From Secundilactobacillus yichangensis (lineage in GTDB: Bacteria > Bacillota > Bacilli > Lactobacillales > Lactobacillaceae), in contig NZ_BOLK01000015.1 in the NCBI RefSeq assembly GCF_016861565.1, positions 1-51,866 on the forward strand: a stretch of DNA of 51,866 bases, given 5' to 3'. Within the stretch, counting starts at the first letter, position 1. Each line of letters starts with the position of its first letter. Of the stretch, positions 23,948-32,464 are shown piece by piece. Made by a program: the position numbers and the translations under genes. The notes under the pieces were generated by a model that was not told where the DNA came from, searched no databases, and saw only the letters and a program-made list of their open reading frames with translations.

Positions 23948-24393
23948 CAATTAAACACCGTCCATACAAACCGATGATGTGGAGATCAAGATTACCGTGC
24001 ACGTAAAGAGAGCCGCCGTAGCTGAGAGTGCGACCGAACGCAGGTAGTTAAATGGACCACAGAGGGTTTCTCTGAAAGATCAGAGTGTGAAGGCTGGCGT
24101 TTAGAGAGCGGCGTGTAAGCTAGTTTAAGCGAAAATCCCGGTTTTGGATTTATGCTTAAATTAGCTTACACATAGCTCTCTGCCAGCTGGAACACGTTTC
24201 GGCTATAGAAGCCGGCAAGTACGAGAAAACGTACAGACATACGTCAGTTGTCGGAAATGTGATTACGCATTTCGCTAAGGGTGATGCGAGGGAGAAGTCC
24301 CTGCATCAAATTAAGGTGGCACCGCGGAATTTAAACTCCGTCCTTAACTTAAACGCTATTTGTAGCGTTTCATGTTATGGGCGGAGTTTTTTG
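23948..24393 (+). promoter_or_regulatory. Tryptophan T-box leader 1 (upstream of trpEG)
   Basis: A T-box riboswitch senses uncharged tRNA and controls a terminator. Present are the stem I parts (AGAGAGCCGCCGTAGCTGAGAG region), specifier TGG (Trp) at 24053-24055, the T-box sequence AAGGTGGCACCGCG (24313-24326), and the terminator ACTCCGTCC/GGGCGGAGT plus T6 with an inner AACGCTA/TAGCGTT hairpin. Compared with T-box leader 2 it has about 130 extra bases (roughly 24083-24222) between stem I and the GTACG/CGTAC hairpin, holding a dispersed hairpin repeat (copy C). Confidence 0.92.
24092..24190 (+). repeat. Dispersed long-hairpin repeat, copy C, inside the T-box leader
   Basis: GCTGGC/GCCAGC, AGAGAGC/GCTCTCT, GTGTAAGCTA/TAGCTTACAC and GTTTAAGC/GCTTAAAT close on AAATCC-CGGTTTT-GGATTT. 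It is absent from the sister leader at 26.8 kb, so it is an insertion. Confidence 0.8.
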
Positions 24394-24400
24394 TTGCAGA

Positions 24401-24511
24401 GCGTGAGAAAAAACGTTTTGAGACCGGAGTGTAAGGGACTTGGAACAAAAATCCCGGTCTTGGATTTATGTTTTAAGTTCCTTACATGCAGGTCTCAGTT
24501 TTCTCGAACGC
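24401..24511 (+). repeat. Dispersed long-hairpin repeat, copy D, between T-box terminator and leader ORF
   Basis: GCGT/ACGC, GAGAAAA/TTTTCTC, TGAGACC/GGTCTCA and GTGTAAGG/CCTTACAT close on AAATCC-CGGTCTT-GGATTT. It starts directly after the terminator and is also missing from leader 2. Confidence 0.8.
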
Positions 24512-24547
24512 GTTTCAGCAATGTATTCACGAAGGAGGATCCTGTCC

Positions 24548-24616
24548 ATGACTACCCGCATTCAAAAGCGATGGCAAACTCCAAAATTAAATGTATCTGA
24601 CCTTAGTAAACACTAA
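24548..24616 (+). CDS. Small leader ORF before trpE (QKRWQ peptide 1)
   Basis: The 22-codon ORF has a very strong SD (AAGGAGG, 9 bases before ATG) and ends 18 bases before the trpE ATG. The sequence begins MTTRIQKRWQTPKL. It shares QKRWQ with the ORF before trpD, written with different Gln and Lys codons, which points to selection on the peptide. Right after its only Trp codon (24572-24574) is CTCCAAA (24579-24585), complementary to TTTGGAG at the trpE SD (24619-24625). It could therefore gate trpE translation. No known family is recognised. Confidence 0.6.
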   Translation: MTTRIQKRWQTPKLNVSDLSKH

Positions 24617-24634
24617 AATTTGGAGGAATTCACT

Positions 24635-26110
24635 ATGACATTAAACGAACTGCTCACCGCCGCTAAAGGTTATCCAGCTGCACCAGTTACTTTAGAGTTT
24701 CAGTTGCCAACCTTTGACGCCGTAACCTTATTCAACGCCTTAAAGAAAGCTCAAGAACCCGGTTTCCTATTGACCGGGAAGCCCAAGAAGACCGAAGATG
24801 GTTACACCTTCATTGGTTTAGCCCCTAAGCAAACCTTCACCTACCGTGACGGTGTCCTGACCACCACGGTTGAAGGTGGCGAAACAACCACTAAAAAAGC
24901 GGATTTAAAACCAATCTTGGAAAATATTTTAAAGCAGCATCAAGCACCCCTTATTCCTGGTTTACCACCATTTACCGGTGGCTTGATCGGCTACTTCAGC
25001 TACGATTATGCCAAGTATGCCACCACCGCACTTAAACAGCAGGTGGCTGATCCAATGAACCTAGATGATGCAGATTTATTGCTGGTCGACCGAGTAATTG
25101 CCTACAACCATCGCCAGCAAAAGGTCACCATCAGTCAGATCGTTCCGACTAACGAACTCGCTGAGCGCTATGATGGCGTCATGGCCGACTTAAAACGACT
25201 GCAGCAATTAATTCTCAACGCTCAACCGAAACCATTACCACGGTTTGCGCTAACAGAACCTTTCCATTTCCAATTCAGTCTTGAAGAATTTTCAAAACGG
25301 GTGGCGACTGCCCAAAAGCACATTGTGGACGGCGACATTTTCCAGCTGATTTTTTCAAATCCGCAACAGGCTGCAATGAGCGGTTCCTTGCTGGGCGTTG
25401 CGCCAACGCTGTTTAGGGATAGTCCAAGCCCCTATCAGTTCTATTTCCACCACCGCGATTTTGAAACGCTGGGCGCATCCCCAGAAACACTGATCACCAA
25501 ACGTGGCAACACCCTTTTCACTTATCCGTTAGCTGGCACTCGCCGGCGGGGTGCTACCAAAGAAGAAGACGATAAGTTTGCCCATGAACTGCAAACTTCC
25601 GAGAAGGAGAAATCCGAACATAACATGCTAATCGATCTCGGGCGCAATGACTTAGGCGTTGTCAGTCAATTCGGTTCTGTAAAGGTCACGAAGACCCGTA
25701 ACCTATTGAAGTTCGCCAACGTCATGCACCTAGGTTCAACGGTGGAAAGTACCGCTAATCCCAAAGCATCCGCCATGGACATCGTCAACGCGGTTCTACC
25801 TGCCGGTACCTTATCAGGCGCGCCGAAGATATCCGCTATGCAGATCATCTCCAAACTGGAAAACCGCAAACGTGGGGTTTACGGTGGCTGCCTAGGTTAC
25901 CTGGATTTCAGCGGTGACTTGGACCTTTGTATCGGTATCCGGCTGACCTACCGGAAGGGTAACCAAATCGTGGTTCATTCCGGAGCCGGTATCGTGGCTG
26001 ACAGTATCGCCAAATACGAGTATCAGGAATTTAACAACAAGGCCCGCGCGGTGGTTAATGCCATCAACACAGCAGATCAAGGAGGCGTCGCTCATGCTTT
26101 ATCTAATTGA
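24635..26110 (+). CDS. trpE: Anthranilate synthase component I
   Basis: The 491-residue enzyme makes anthranilate from chorismate with ammonia supplied by TrpG. It carries the chorismate-binding domain motifs (GDIFQLIFSNPQ, PETLITKRGNTLFTYPLAGTRRRG, LIDLGRNDLG, LPAGTLSGAPKISAMQII, YGGCLGY, IRLTYRKGN). ATG 24635 follows SD GGAGG. It overlaps trpG by 17 bp. Control lies in the T-box leader 1 and possibly the small ORF. Feedback inhibition by Trp is usual for the family. Confidence 0.95.
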   Translation: MTLNELLTAAKGYPAAPVTLEFQLPTFDAVTLFNALKKAQEPGFLLTGKPKKTEDGYTFIGLAPKQTFTYRDGVLTTTVEGGETTTKKADLKPILENILKQHQAPLIPGLPPFTGGLIGYFSYDYAKYATTALKQQVADPMNLDDADLLLVDRVIAYNHRQQKVTISQIVPTNELAERYDGVMADLKRLQQLILNAQPKPLPRFALTEPFHFQFSLEEFSKRVATAQKHIVDGDIFQLIFSNPQQAAMSGSLLGVAPTLFRDSPSPYQFYFHHRDFETLGASPETLITKRGNTLFTYPLAGTRRRGATKEEDDKFAHELQTSEKEKSEHNMLIDLGRNDLGVVSQFGSVKVTKTRNLLKFANVMHLGSTVESTANPKASAMDIVNAVLPAGTLSGAPKISAMQIISKLENRKRGVYGGCLGYLDFSGDLDLCIGIRLTYRKGNQIVVHSGAGIVADSIAKYEYQEFNNKARAVVNAINTADQGGVAHALSN

Positions 26111-26702
26111 TAATTACGATAGTTTCACCTATAACCTGTATCAACTCATTGGAACTCTCAGTGAGGAGCCCATCACCGTAGTTAAAAACGATGAACTCAC
26201 AGCTGATGACATGATAGCTAAGCATCCGACCGGTATCATTCTTTCTCCGGGTCCCGGTCGGCCAGAAGACGCCGGTAATATGATGCAGATTCTTCGCGTC
26301 TTTATTGGCCGAGTACCCATCCTAGGTGTTTGTCTTGGTCACCAATCCATTGGTGAAGCCTATGGTGCCCAAGTGGTTCATGCACCAAAACTGATGCACG
26401 GCAAGCCGTCACTCATGACCCAACAAGGCCATGCTGAAATGTTTAAAGACTGCCCCACTCAATTTGAAGCAGCCCGATACCACTCGCTGGTAATTGAGCC
26501 ATCGACCATGCCGGAAGATTTAACCGTAACAGCAACAGCTGACGACGGTACGATCCAAGCCGTGGCTGATGAAGCTAACCAAGTTTACGGTGTGCAATTC
26601 CATCCCGAATCCATCATGACTGACGCTGAAGTTGGCAAACAGATTATAAAAAATTATTTAGCTCAAATTCGCGTTGCAATGGCGCTTGGCAAGCTTGCAT
26701 AA
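26094..26702 (+). CDS. trpG: Anthranilate synthase component II (glutamine amidotransferase)
   Basis: The 202-residue class I glutamine amidotransferase has the catalytic Cys in GVCLGHQSIGEAYG, the His/Glu in GVQFHPES and the N-terminal LIDNYDSFTYN. ATG 26094 has SD GGAGGCG and overlaps the trpE end. TrpG in many Firmicutes also serves p-aminobenzoate synthesis; with trpE adjacent, the trp role is main. No terminator is visible between its stop and the second trp promoter, so trpEG transcripts may run into T-box leader 2. Confidence 0.95.
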   Translation: MLYLIDNYDSFTYNLYQLIGTLSEEPITVVKNDELTADDMIAKHPTGIILSPGPGRPEDAGNMMQILRVFIGRVPILGVCLGHQSIGEAYGAQVVHAPKLMHGKPSLMTQQGHAEMFKDCPTQFEAARYHSLVIEPSTMPEDLTVTATADDGTIQAVADEANQVYGVQFHPESIMTDAEVGKQIIKNYLAQIRVAMALGKLA

Positions 26703-26723
26703 AATTAAATTTAAGAAAAAGTG

Positions 26724-26752
26724 TTGACAATATTTTCATAAAGTTTTAATCT
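26724..26752 (+). promoter_or_regulatory. Promoter of trpDCFBA
   Basis: TTGACA (26724-26729) and TAATCT (26747-26752) are 17 bases apart, right after trpG. Confidence 0.7.
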
Positions 26753-26758
26753 ATTGTC

Positions 26759-27070
26759 AATCAAACAAATTCGCTCATACAAACCAATGATGTGGAGATC
26801 AAGATTATCGTGCACGTAAAGAGAGCCGCCGTAGCTGAGAGTGCGACCGAACGCAGGTAATTAAATGGACCACGGAGGGGCGCCCCGAAAGATTCCGAGT
26901 ACGGGAGCACGTACAGACATACGTCAGTTGTCGGAAATGTGATTACGCATTTCGCTAAGGGTGATGCGAGGGTAAAGTCCCTGCATCAAATTAAGGTGGC
27001 ACCGCGGAAATAAACTCCGTCCTTAATATAAACGCTATTCGTAGCGTTCATGTTATGGGCGGATTTTTCT
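26759..27070 (+). promoter_or_regulatory. Tryptophan T-box leader 2 (upstream of trpD)
   Basis: It is nearly identical to leader 1 over its shared parts: specifier TGG at 26866-26868, T-box AAGGTGGCACCGCG at 26993-27006, hairpins GTACG/CGTAC and AACGCTA/TAGCGTT. The terminator stem is shorter (TCCGTCC/GGGCGGA) and the T run is TTTTTCT, so it is probably leakier than in leader 1. No hairpin repeat is inserted. The pair arose by duplication of the whole promoter-to-SD cassette. Confidence 0.92.
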
Positions 27071-27092
27071 ATTCCCAAAGGAGATCTTAAAA

Positions 27093-27167
27093 ATGACAAA
27101 CACTAATAACCAGAAACGATGGCAAAGCCTCTCAGCTGAATCAACTCAATTGATGAACACGAACTGA
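27093..27167 (+). CDS. Small leader ORF before trpD (QKRWQ peptide 2)
   Basis: The 24-codon ORF has SD AAAGGAG about 9 bases before the ATG and ends 22 bases before the trpD ATG. Its start is [22 protein letters not shown] is shared with the ORF before trpE. CCTCTCAG (27128-27135), five bases after the Trp codon (27120-27122), pairs with CTGGAGG at the trpD SD (27175-27181) with one bulged base. The sequence differs from copy 1 on both sides while pairing is kept, which supports a functional helix. The peptide has no known family. Confidence 0.6.
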   Translation: MTNTNNQKRWQSLSAESTQLMNTN

Positions 27168-27189
27168 CAATAAACTGGAGGAATTTACC

Positions 27190-28218
27190 ATGACAATGAC
27201 AATTGAAAACGCAATTACTAAAGTAGCAGGCCGTACCGATTTAACCTTTGACGAAATGAACGACGTGATGAACGAGATCATGGATGGCAAAGCTAATGAC
27301 ATTCAAATTTCAAGTTTACTGACCGCTTTAACAGTCAAACACGAGACCGTGCAAGAAATTGCTGGTGCCGCCAACTCAATGAGAGATCACGCTTTAACCT
27401 TTAAAGCCGGGGAACCGGTTCTTGAAATCGTCGGTACTGGTGGTGATCACGCCAACTCATTCAACATTTCAACCACTTCATCATTAGTTGCCGCAGCTGC
27501 TGGTACGCCAGTTGCTAAGCACGGTAACCGGGCCGCTTCATCTAAGAGCGGTGCCGCTGATGTGCTTGAAGCCTTAGGTGTGAACATCAACGTCACACCA
27601 GAAGCCAGTGAAGATATCTTAAATCAAATCGGCATCTGCTTCTTATTCGCACAGGAATATCACAAGGCCATGCGCTTTGTGGCTCCCGTTCGTAAAACGC
27701 TGGGTATTCGAACCTTATTCAACGTCCTTGGGCCATTAGCCAACCCAGCTCACGCAGGAATGCAGCTACTGGGTGTCTATGATGATGAGCTTCTAGAACC
27801 AATGGCACACGTACTTCACGAGTTAGGTGTTAAAAATGCTTTAGTTATTCATGGTACTGATGGTTTAGATGAAGCTTCCATTTCCGCACCAACCCACGTG
27901 GTTGAAGTTCGTGGTGACGATTTCAAGTCTTACACCATCACCCCAGAACAATTTGGTTTGAAGCGTGCTGAAAAGCAAGACATCGTTGGCGGCACACCTG
28001 CTGACAACGCGCAGATCACTCGCGATGTCCTGGCTGGCAAGCCTGGTCCAAAGCGCGATATCGTTCTCTTGAACGCCGGCTTGGCACTCTACACTGCTCA
28101 TCCAGAGTTAACCATGGAAGGTGCCGTTAAGAAAGCCGCTGAAGTGATTGACAGTGGCGCCGCTGAAAAGAAATTAAACGAATTAATCGACTTAACGAAA
28201 GGAGCACAGGTAGCATGA
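27190..28218 (+). CDS. trpD: Anthranilate phosphoribosyltransferase
   Basis: The 342-residue enzyme joins anthranilate and PRPP. Family motifs [14 protein letters not shown] (PRPP-binding), [21 protein letters not shown] and [14 protein letters not shown] are intact. SD GGAGG is 8 bases before ATG 27190. It heads trpDCFBA behind its own promoter and T-box, and overlaps trpC by 4 bp (ATGA). Confidence 0.96.
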   Translation: MTMTIENAITKVAGRTDLTFDEMNDVMNEIMDGKANDIQISSLLTALTVKHETVQEIAGAANSMRDHALTFKAGEPVLEIVGTGGDHANSFNISTTSSLVAAAAGTPVAKHGNRAASSKSGAADVLEALGVNINVTPEASEDILNQIGICFLFAQEYHKAMRFVAPVRKTLGIRTLFNVLGPLANPAHAGMQLLGVYDDELLEPMAHVLHELGVKNALVIHGTDGLDEASISAPTHVVEVRGDDFKSYTITPEQFGLKRAEKQDIVGGTPADNAQITRDVLAGKPGPKRDIVLLNAGLALYTAHPELTMEGAVKKAAEVIDSGAAEKKLNELIDLTKGAQVA

Positions 28219-28994
28219 TTCTAGACGACCTTGTGGCAGCCACAAAACGCCGCCTCCAACGTGAAAAAGAAGTTGTTTCAGTTGACGACATGAAAGCTAA
28301 AGCAGCCGCAACGCCGACTAAGGATCCACAAGCGGTATACGACCGCTTCAATGCACCTGGTATTCATTTGATCGGTGAAGTTAAAAAAGCTTCGCCATCT
28401 AAGGGACTGATTGCAAAACAGTTCCCCTACTTAGAGATTGCCGAAGATTATGACCGGCACGGTGTCAGCGCCATTTCAGTGCTCACCGAACCCGATTACT
28501 TTAAGGGTGACATTCACTACCTGCAAGAAATTGCAGCCAACGTCAGTGTTCCTGTTCTGCGAAAAGATTTCGTTATTGATCCGTACATGCTCTATCAAGC
28601 TAAAGCAGCCGGCGCCAGCATCGTACTATTAATAGTAGCAATTCTCAGTGATCAGCAGCTGAAAGACTACTTTAAACTGGCACATGAACTGGGCTTAGCC
28701 GCTTTGGTTGAAGCACATGATGAACAGGAACTGCAACGTGCCGTAGATGTGGGTGCTAAGTTGATTGGGGTCAATAACCGCGACCTTAGAACCTTTGACG
28801 TATCACTGAATAACAGCATCAAGCTACGTAAACTGGTTCCTAATAACATTGCCTTCGTTGCCGAAAGCGGGATTCATACCCGAGACGACGTGAAAGTAAT
28901 GGAAGAAAACCATATGAACGGTATCTTGATTGGCGAAGCCTTGATGACTGCACCTGATAAAGCTGACAAAATTACGCAATTGTTGGGAGTGTGA
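28215..28994 (+). CDS. trpC: Indole-3-glycerol-phosphate synthase
   Basis: The 259-residue TIM-barrel enzyme has the family motifs [12 protein letters not shown] (active-site Glu and Lys), [31 protein letters not shown] and AESGIHT. It is separate from trpF, as usual in Firmicutes. SD GGAGC precedes the ATG that overlaps the trpD stop, so translation is coupled. Confidence 0.96.
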   Translation: MILDDLVAATKRRLQREKEVVSVDDMKAKAAATPTKDPQAVYDRFNAPGIHLIGEVKKASPSKGLIAKQFPYLEIAEDYDRHGVSAISVLTEPDYFKGDIHYLQEIAANVSVPVLRKDFVIDPYMLYQAKAAGASIVLLIVAILSDQQLKDYFKLAHELGLAALVEAHDEQELQRAVDVGAKLIGVNNRDLRTFDVSLNNSIKLRKLVPNNIAFVAESGIHTRDDVKVMEENHMNGILIGEALMTAPDKADKITQLLGV

Positions 28995-28998
28995 TGAC

Positions 28999-29577
28999 AT
29001 GACGCAAATCAAAATCTGTGGGTTAATGCGAGAACAAGATACGCGGGTAGTTAATGAAGTGCACCCGGATTTCGCTGGTTTTGTATTTGCGAAAAGTCGC
29101 CGTCAGATCTCACTGGCAACTGCCTTAAAATTCCGGCAACTGCTTGATCCGTCAATTCCTACTGCTGGCGTGTTCGTTAATGAACCGCTTGAAAACATGT
29201 TAGCCATTTATCGCAGCGGTGCGATTCAAATCGTCCAAACGCATGGCAATGAATCCGAAGATACGGTGAAAGCACTAAAAGCAGCTGGCGCAACCGTCTT
29301 TCAAGTCTTTAAACCAAATGCCGAAATTACCCCGACTGCAGCTGATTACGTGATGCTGGATAGCGGGAATGGTTCTGGGATCGCCCTAGATTGGACACGA
29401 GTACCAAAAGCACCGCGACCATTTATCCTTGCTGGGGGTCTTACCCCTGACAACGTTACCACGGCCATTGCCACCGTTCATCCAGATGTTGTTGACGTCT
29501 CCAGCGGTGTTGAAACCAACGGCCAAAAAGATCCCGACAAGATTCGCGCAATCGTTGCAACTACTCATGCTAATTAA
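28999..29577 (+). CDS. trpF: Phosphoribosylanthranilate isomerase
   Basis: The 192-residue TIM-barrel protein begins QIKICGLM with the catalytic Cys in KICG. The catalytic Asp lies in [16 protein letters not shown], and the phosphate-binding loop is in [11 protein letters not shown] and VDVSSGVE. It lies 4 bp after trpC. Its length is a little under the family average of about 200, but all motifs are present. Confidence 0.95.
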   Translation: MTQIKICGLMREQDTRVVNEVHPDFAGFVFAKSRRQISLATALKFRQLLDPSIPTAGVFVNEPLENMLAIYRSGAIQIVQTHGNESEDTVKALKAAGATVFQVFKPNAEITPTAADYVMLDSGNGSGIALDWTRVPKAPRPFILAGGLTPDNVTTAIATVHPDVVDVSSGVETNGQKDPDKIRAIVATTHAN

Positions 29578-29594
29578 TGAAAGGAAACTTATCA

Positions 29595-30809
29595 ATGACT
29601 GAACTTAATTTGAAACTTAACAAAAATACTTCCGGTCGCTACGGCGAATACGGTGGTCAATATATTCCTGAAACTTTGATGAACGAACTGGATCGCATGA
29701 CTAAAGCTTACGAGCATTACAAGAATGATCCAGAATTCAAAACCGAACTCCATGATCTGTTAGTGGACTACGCTAACCGGCCTTCGTTGCTGTACTACGC
29801 AGAACGCATGACCAAAGACCTTGGCGGTGCTCAAATTTACTTAAAACGTGAAGACCTCAACCATACTGGTGCCCATAAGATCAACAACGTGATCGGTCAA
29901 GCCTTACTGGCAAAGCACATGGGTAAAACCCGTTTGATTGCTGAAACTGGTGCTGGCCAACACGGTGTGGCGACTGCTACGATTGCCGCTTACTTCGGGA
30001 TGGAATGCGAAATCTTCATGGGGAAGAAAGATACTGACCGTCAACGGCTAAACGTCTACCGGATGGAATTGTTAGGTGCCAAGGTGCACCCCGTTACCAG
30101 TGGTTCTATGGTCTTGAAAGATGCCATCAACGCGGCACTGCAGGACTGGACTAAGCGGGTGGATGACACCTTCTATCTCATGGGTTCAGCTACTGGTCCG
30201 CATCCTTACCCACTGATGGTTCGGGACTTTCAATCGGTGATCAGTCAAGAATCAAAGAAGCAGCTCAAGGAAAAGACCGGTAAATTACCTGACATGGTGG
30301 TTGCCTGTGTCGGTGGCGGCTCAAACGCCATTGGCTCATTCGCTAACTACATCGATGATCCAAGCGTTCAATTAGTCGGTGCTGAAGCTGCTGGTAAGGG
30401 TGTTGAAACTGAACTCACCGCCGCTACCGTTGAACGGGGATCCGATGGAATTTTCCACGGCATGAAGTCCATGTTCCTGCAAAACGAAACTGGTCAAATC
30501 AACCCAGTCTACTCAATTTCAGCTGGTCTTGATTATCCAGGTGTTGGTCCAGAACACGCTTACCTGGCTAAGACTGGCCGTGCCCAATATGTAGGTATCA
30601 CTGATGACGAAGCCGTTCAGGCCTTTGAATACATCGCCAAAACGGAAGGCATCGTCGCTGCTATCGAAAGCTGCCATGCCGTTGCCTACGTTGAAAAAAT
30701 TGCACCAAAGATGCGTAAGGATCAAATCATTGTCTGCACCCTCTCCGGTCGGGGCGACAAAGACGTCGCATCAATTGCTAAATACAGAGGAGTGGATATC
30801 GATGAGTAA
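29595..30809 (+). CDS. trpB: Tryptophan synthase beta chain
   Basis: The 404-residue PLP enzyme joins indole and serine. The PLP lysine is in HTGAHKINN, the substrate loop in [12 protein letters not shown] and the phosphate loop in [13 protein letters not shown] 29595 with SD AAAGGAAA is preferred to the ATG at 29577, which overlaps the trpF stop and lacks an SD. The gene overlaps trpA by 8 bp. Sequence type is the standard TrpB1. Confidence 0.97.
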   Translation: MTELNLKLNKNTSGRYGEYGGQYIPETLMNELDRMTKAYEHYKNDPEFKTELHDLLVDYANRPSLLYYAERMTKDLGGAQIYLKREDLNHTGAHKINNVIGQALLAKHMGKTRLIAETGAGQHGVATATIAAYFGMECEIFMGKKDTDRQRLNVYRMELLGAKVHPVTSGSMVLKDAINAALQDWTKRVDDTFYLMGSATGPHPYPLMVRDFQSVISQESKKQLKEKTGKLPDMVVACVGGGSNAIGSFANYIDDPSVQLVGAEAAGKGVETELTAATVERGSDGIFHGMKSMFLQNETGQINPVYSISAGLDYPGVGPEHAYLAKTGRAQYVGITDDEAVQAFEYIAKTEGIVAAIESCHAVAYVEKIAPKMRKDQIIVCTLSGRGDKDVASIAKYRGVDIDE

Positions 30810-31593
30810 ATTAACTGATGCCTTTAAAAATCAAAAAGCTTTCATCCCGTTCGTGGCTGCTAACGACCCGGACTTTGACGGCACCGTCAATAACGTGGTT
30901 GCCCTGGCTAATGGCGGAGCAGACATTGTTGAATTAGGAATCCCTTTCTCAGATCCAATCGCTGATGGTCCGGTCATTCAGGCTGCTGATCTGCGGGCCT
31001 TAAAGGAAGATCCTGATTTACCGATGGACACGATTTTCGACATGGTCAAAGCAGTTCGTAAGCAGACTGACGTTCCGCTAGTCTTTTTAACCTACTTAAA
31101 CATCGTCTTCCGTTATGGGTATGAGGCATTTACAGCTCGCTGCGAAGAGCTCGGCATCTACGGCTTAGTCATCCCGGATATGCCACTTGAAGAACGGGGT
31201 GAATTAGCGCCAATTGCTGAGAAACATAACGTGGATCTGATTCCGTTGGTCACCCCAATTTCTGGTGACCGGATCGAAAAAATTGCCGCTGCTGCTACCG
31301 GCTTTATCTACGTGGTTTCATCATTGGGCGTTACTGGTGAACGAAGCGAATTTGCTAACGGCTTAGCTGACCTAGTTAACCGGATCCGTAAGGTTACCGA
31401 TGTGCCAACTGCCATTGGTTTTGGGATTCATACACCAGAACAAGCCACTGAAATGGCGCAAATTGCTGACGGTGCCATCGTCGGCAGTGCCTGCGTCAAC
31501 ATCGTAGCCGAATACGGTCGTCAAGCACCCGCAAAATTAACTGACTACACCAAACAAATGAAGACAGCTGTTAATGCTAATCCAGTGAGATAA
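30802..31593 (+). CDS. trpA: Tryptophan synthase alpha chain
   Basis: The 263-residue TIM barrel releases indole from indole-3-glycerol phosphate and channels it to TrpB. Catalytic Glu is in [15 protein letters not shown] and catalytic Asp in [19 protein letters not shown] and GAIVGSACV are the phosphate-site loops. The start at 30802 (SD AGAGGAG) lies inside the trpB end. It is the last trp gene, followed by a strong terminator. Confidence 0.97.
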   Translation: MSKLTDAFKNQKAFIPFVAANDPDFDGTVNNVVALANGGADIVELGIPFSDPIADGPVIQAADLRALKEDPDLPMDTIFDMVKAVRKQTDVPLVFLTYLNIVFRYGYEAFTARCEELGIYGLVIPDMPLEERGELAPIAEKHNVDLIPLVTPISGDRIEKIAAAATGFIYVVSSLGVTGERSEFANGLADLVNRIRKVTDVPTAIGFGIHTPEQATEMAQIADGAIVGSACVNIVAEYGRQAPAKLTDYTKQMKTAVNANPVR

Positions 31594-31609
31594 GCACAAC
31601 TGTTTGAGC

Positions 31610-31658
31610 AAGCAGGAATCACACTTCCAAACAATTGGGGTTGTGATTCCTGCTTTTT
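31610..31658 (+). terminator. Terminator of the trp operon
   Basis: AAGCAGGAATCACA and TGTGATTCCTGCTT form the stem, followed by TTTTT. Confidence 0.9.
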
Positions 31659-31850
31659 GGGAATCAGACACTTAGTTGGAACTGTTTATTCGAATGTAAT
31701 ATTTTTGTAATATTATAATCAGTATTCGCTTAATACCCGCTAAAACTAAGGCTTTTAAAGCGTTGTAACGTCAACAGATTGATATTTATTTGTCAAAATC
31801 AAGTCTTTATGGTTGTGATTGCAAGCATATACTGGTATTCTACAGTCGAA

Positions 31851-31864
31851 TTATAGAATTATAA
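31851..31864. promoter_or_regulatory. Possible MarR operator
   Basis: TTATAGAATTATAA is a near-palindrome 20 bases before the MarR start codon, a typical site of self-repression. The rest of the 290-bp gap is AT-rich, with a TAATATT repeat at 31697-31714 and no gene. Confidence 0.35.
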
Positions 31865-31884
31865 TATCAGAGGAGGGGGCAACC

Positions 31885-32313
31885 TTGAATAGTAAAACTA
31901 CTGCTAGTTTAATTCATCGTATTGCAAGTTTTGAGACCCAGTATTTGAACCAAGAACTTCGCTCGTTAGACCTTAATTCAGATCAGGCGCGGGCTATCAA
32001 TTTTATTTCTAGTCACCCTGATAGTATGCAACGTGACATTGCACACTACCTCAACCGTCAAGAAGCCAGTGTCACCAACCTATTAAAGGGATTAGTTCGT
32101 CGTAACCTAATCGTCCGTACGATTCCAGCGGAAAACGAACGAACGAAACTTCTCTCACTGACACAGGCGGGTACCGATTTAGTTGAAAACATTCAGAAAG
32201 CATTTACGCAGATGAATATTCTGTTAGAAGACCCTTTGTCAGACGCTGAAGCCACTAAGTTAACGCAGTTACTTAATACCGTGCAGAAGGAAATCGATGC
32301 CAACCAAGAGTGA
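31885..32313 (+). CDS. MarR-family transcriptional regulator
   Basis: The 142-residue protein has the winged-helix layout of MarR: MQRDIAHYLNRQEASVTNLLKGLVRR for the recognition helix, then the wing (IPAENERTKLLSLTQAG) and a C-terminal dimer helix. The start is TTG at 31885 with SD GGAGGGGG. Its target is unknown. The neighbour downstream has its own promoter region and a terminator lies between, so it may act only on itself or on distant genes. Confidence 0.85.
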   Translation: MNSKTTASLIHRIASFETQYLNQELRSLDLNSDQARAINFISSHPDSMQRDIAHYLNRQEASVTNLLKGLVRRNLIVRTIPAENERTKLLSLTQAGTDLVENIQKAFTQMNILLEDPLSDAEATKLTQLLNTVQKEIDANQE

Positions 32314-32356
32314 TTTTTCAGGTGTACAGCCGGGGTAACATTAACCTTAAATAATT

Positions 32357-32399
32357 TACCTCCCTATTCCGAAATAACCGGAATAAGGAGGTATTTTTT
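32357..32399 (+). terminator. Terminator after marR
   Basis: ACCTCCCTATTCCG and CCGGAATAAGGAGGT form the stem with loop AAATAA, then ATTTTTT. Confidence 0.85.
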
Positions 32400-32464
32400 A
32401 GTCGCCACTGCTTAAATCAGTTAAAATATGGGTATAGCACTATTCTTGCAGAAAGAAGGCCTTC

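Noticed and set aside
24259-24600. 113-codon open frame across the trpE leader
   Set aside because: It runs through the T-box, its terminator and a hairpin repeat; there is no SD and no protein-like pattern.
26094-26702. pabA (folate amidotransferase) as primary assignment for trpG
   Set aside because: It overlaps trpE and lies in the trp unit; a shared role is possible but not primary.
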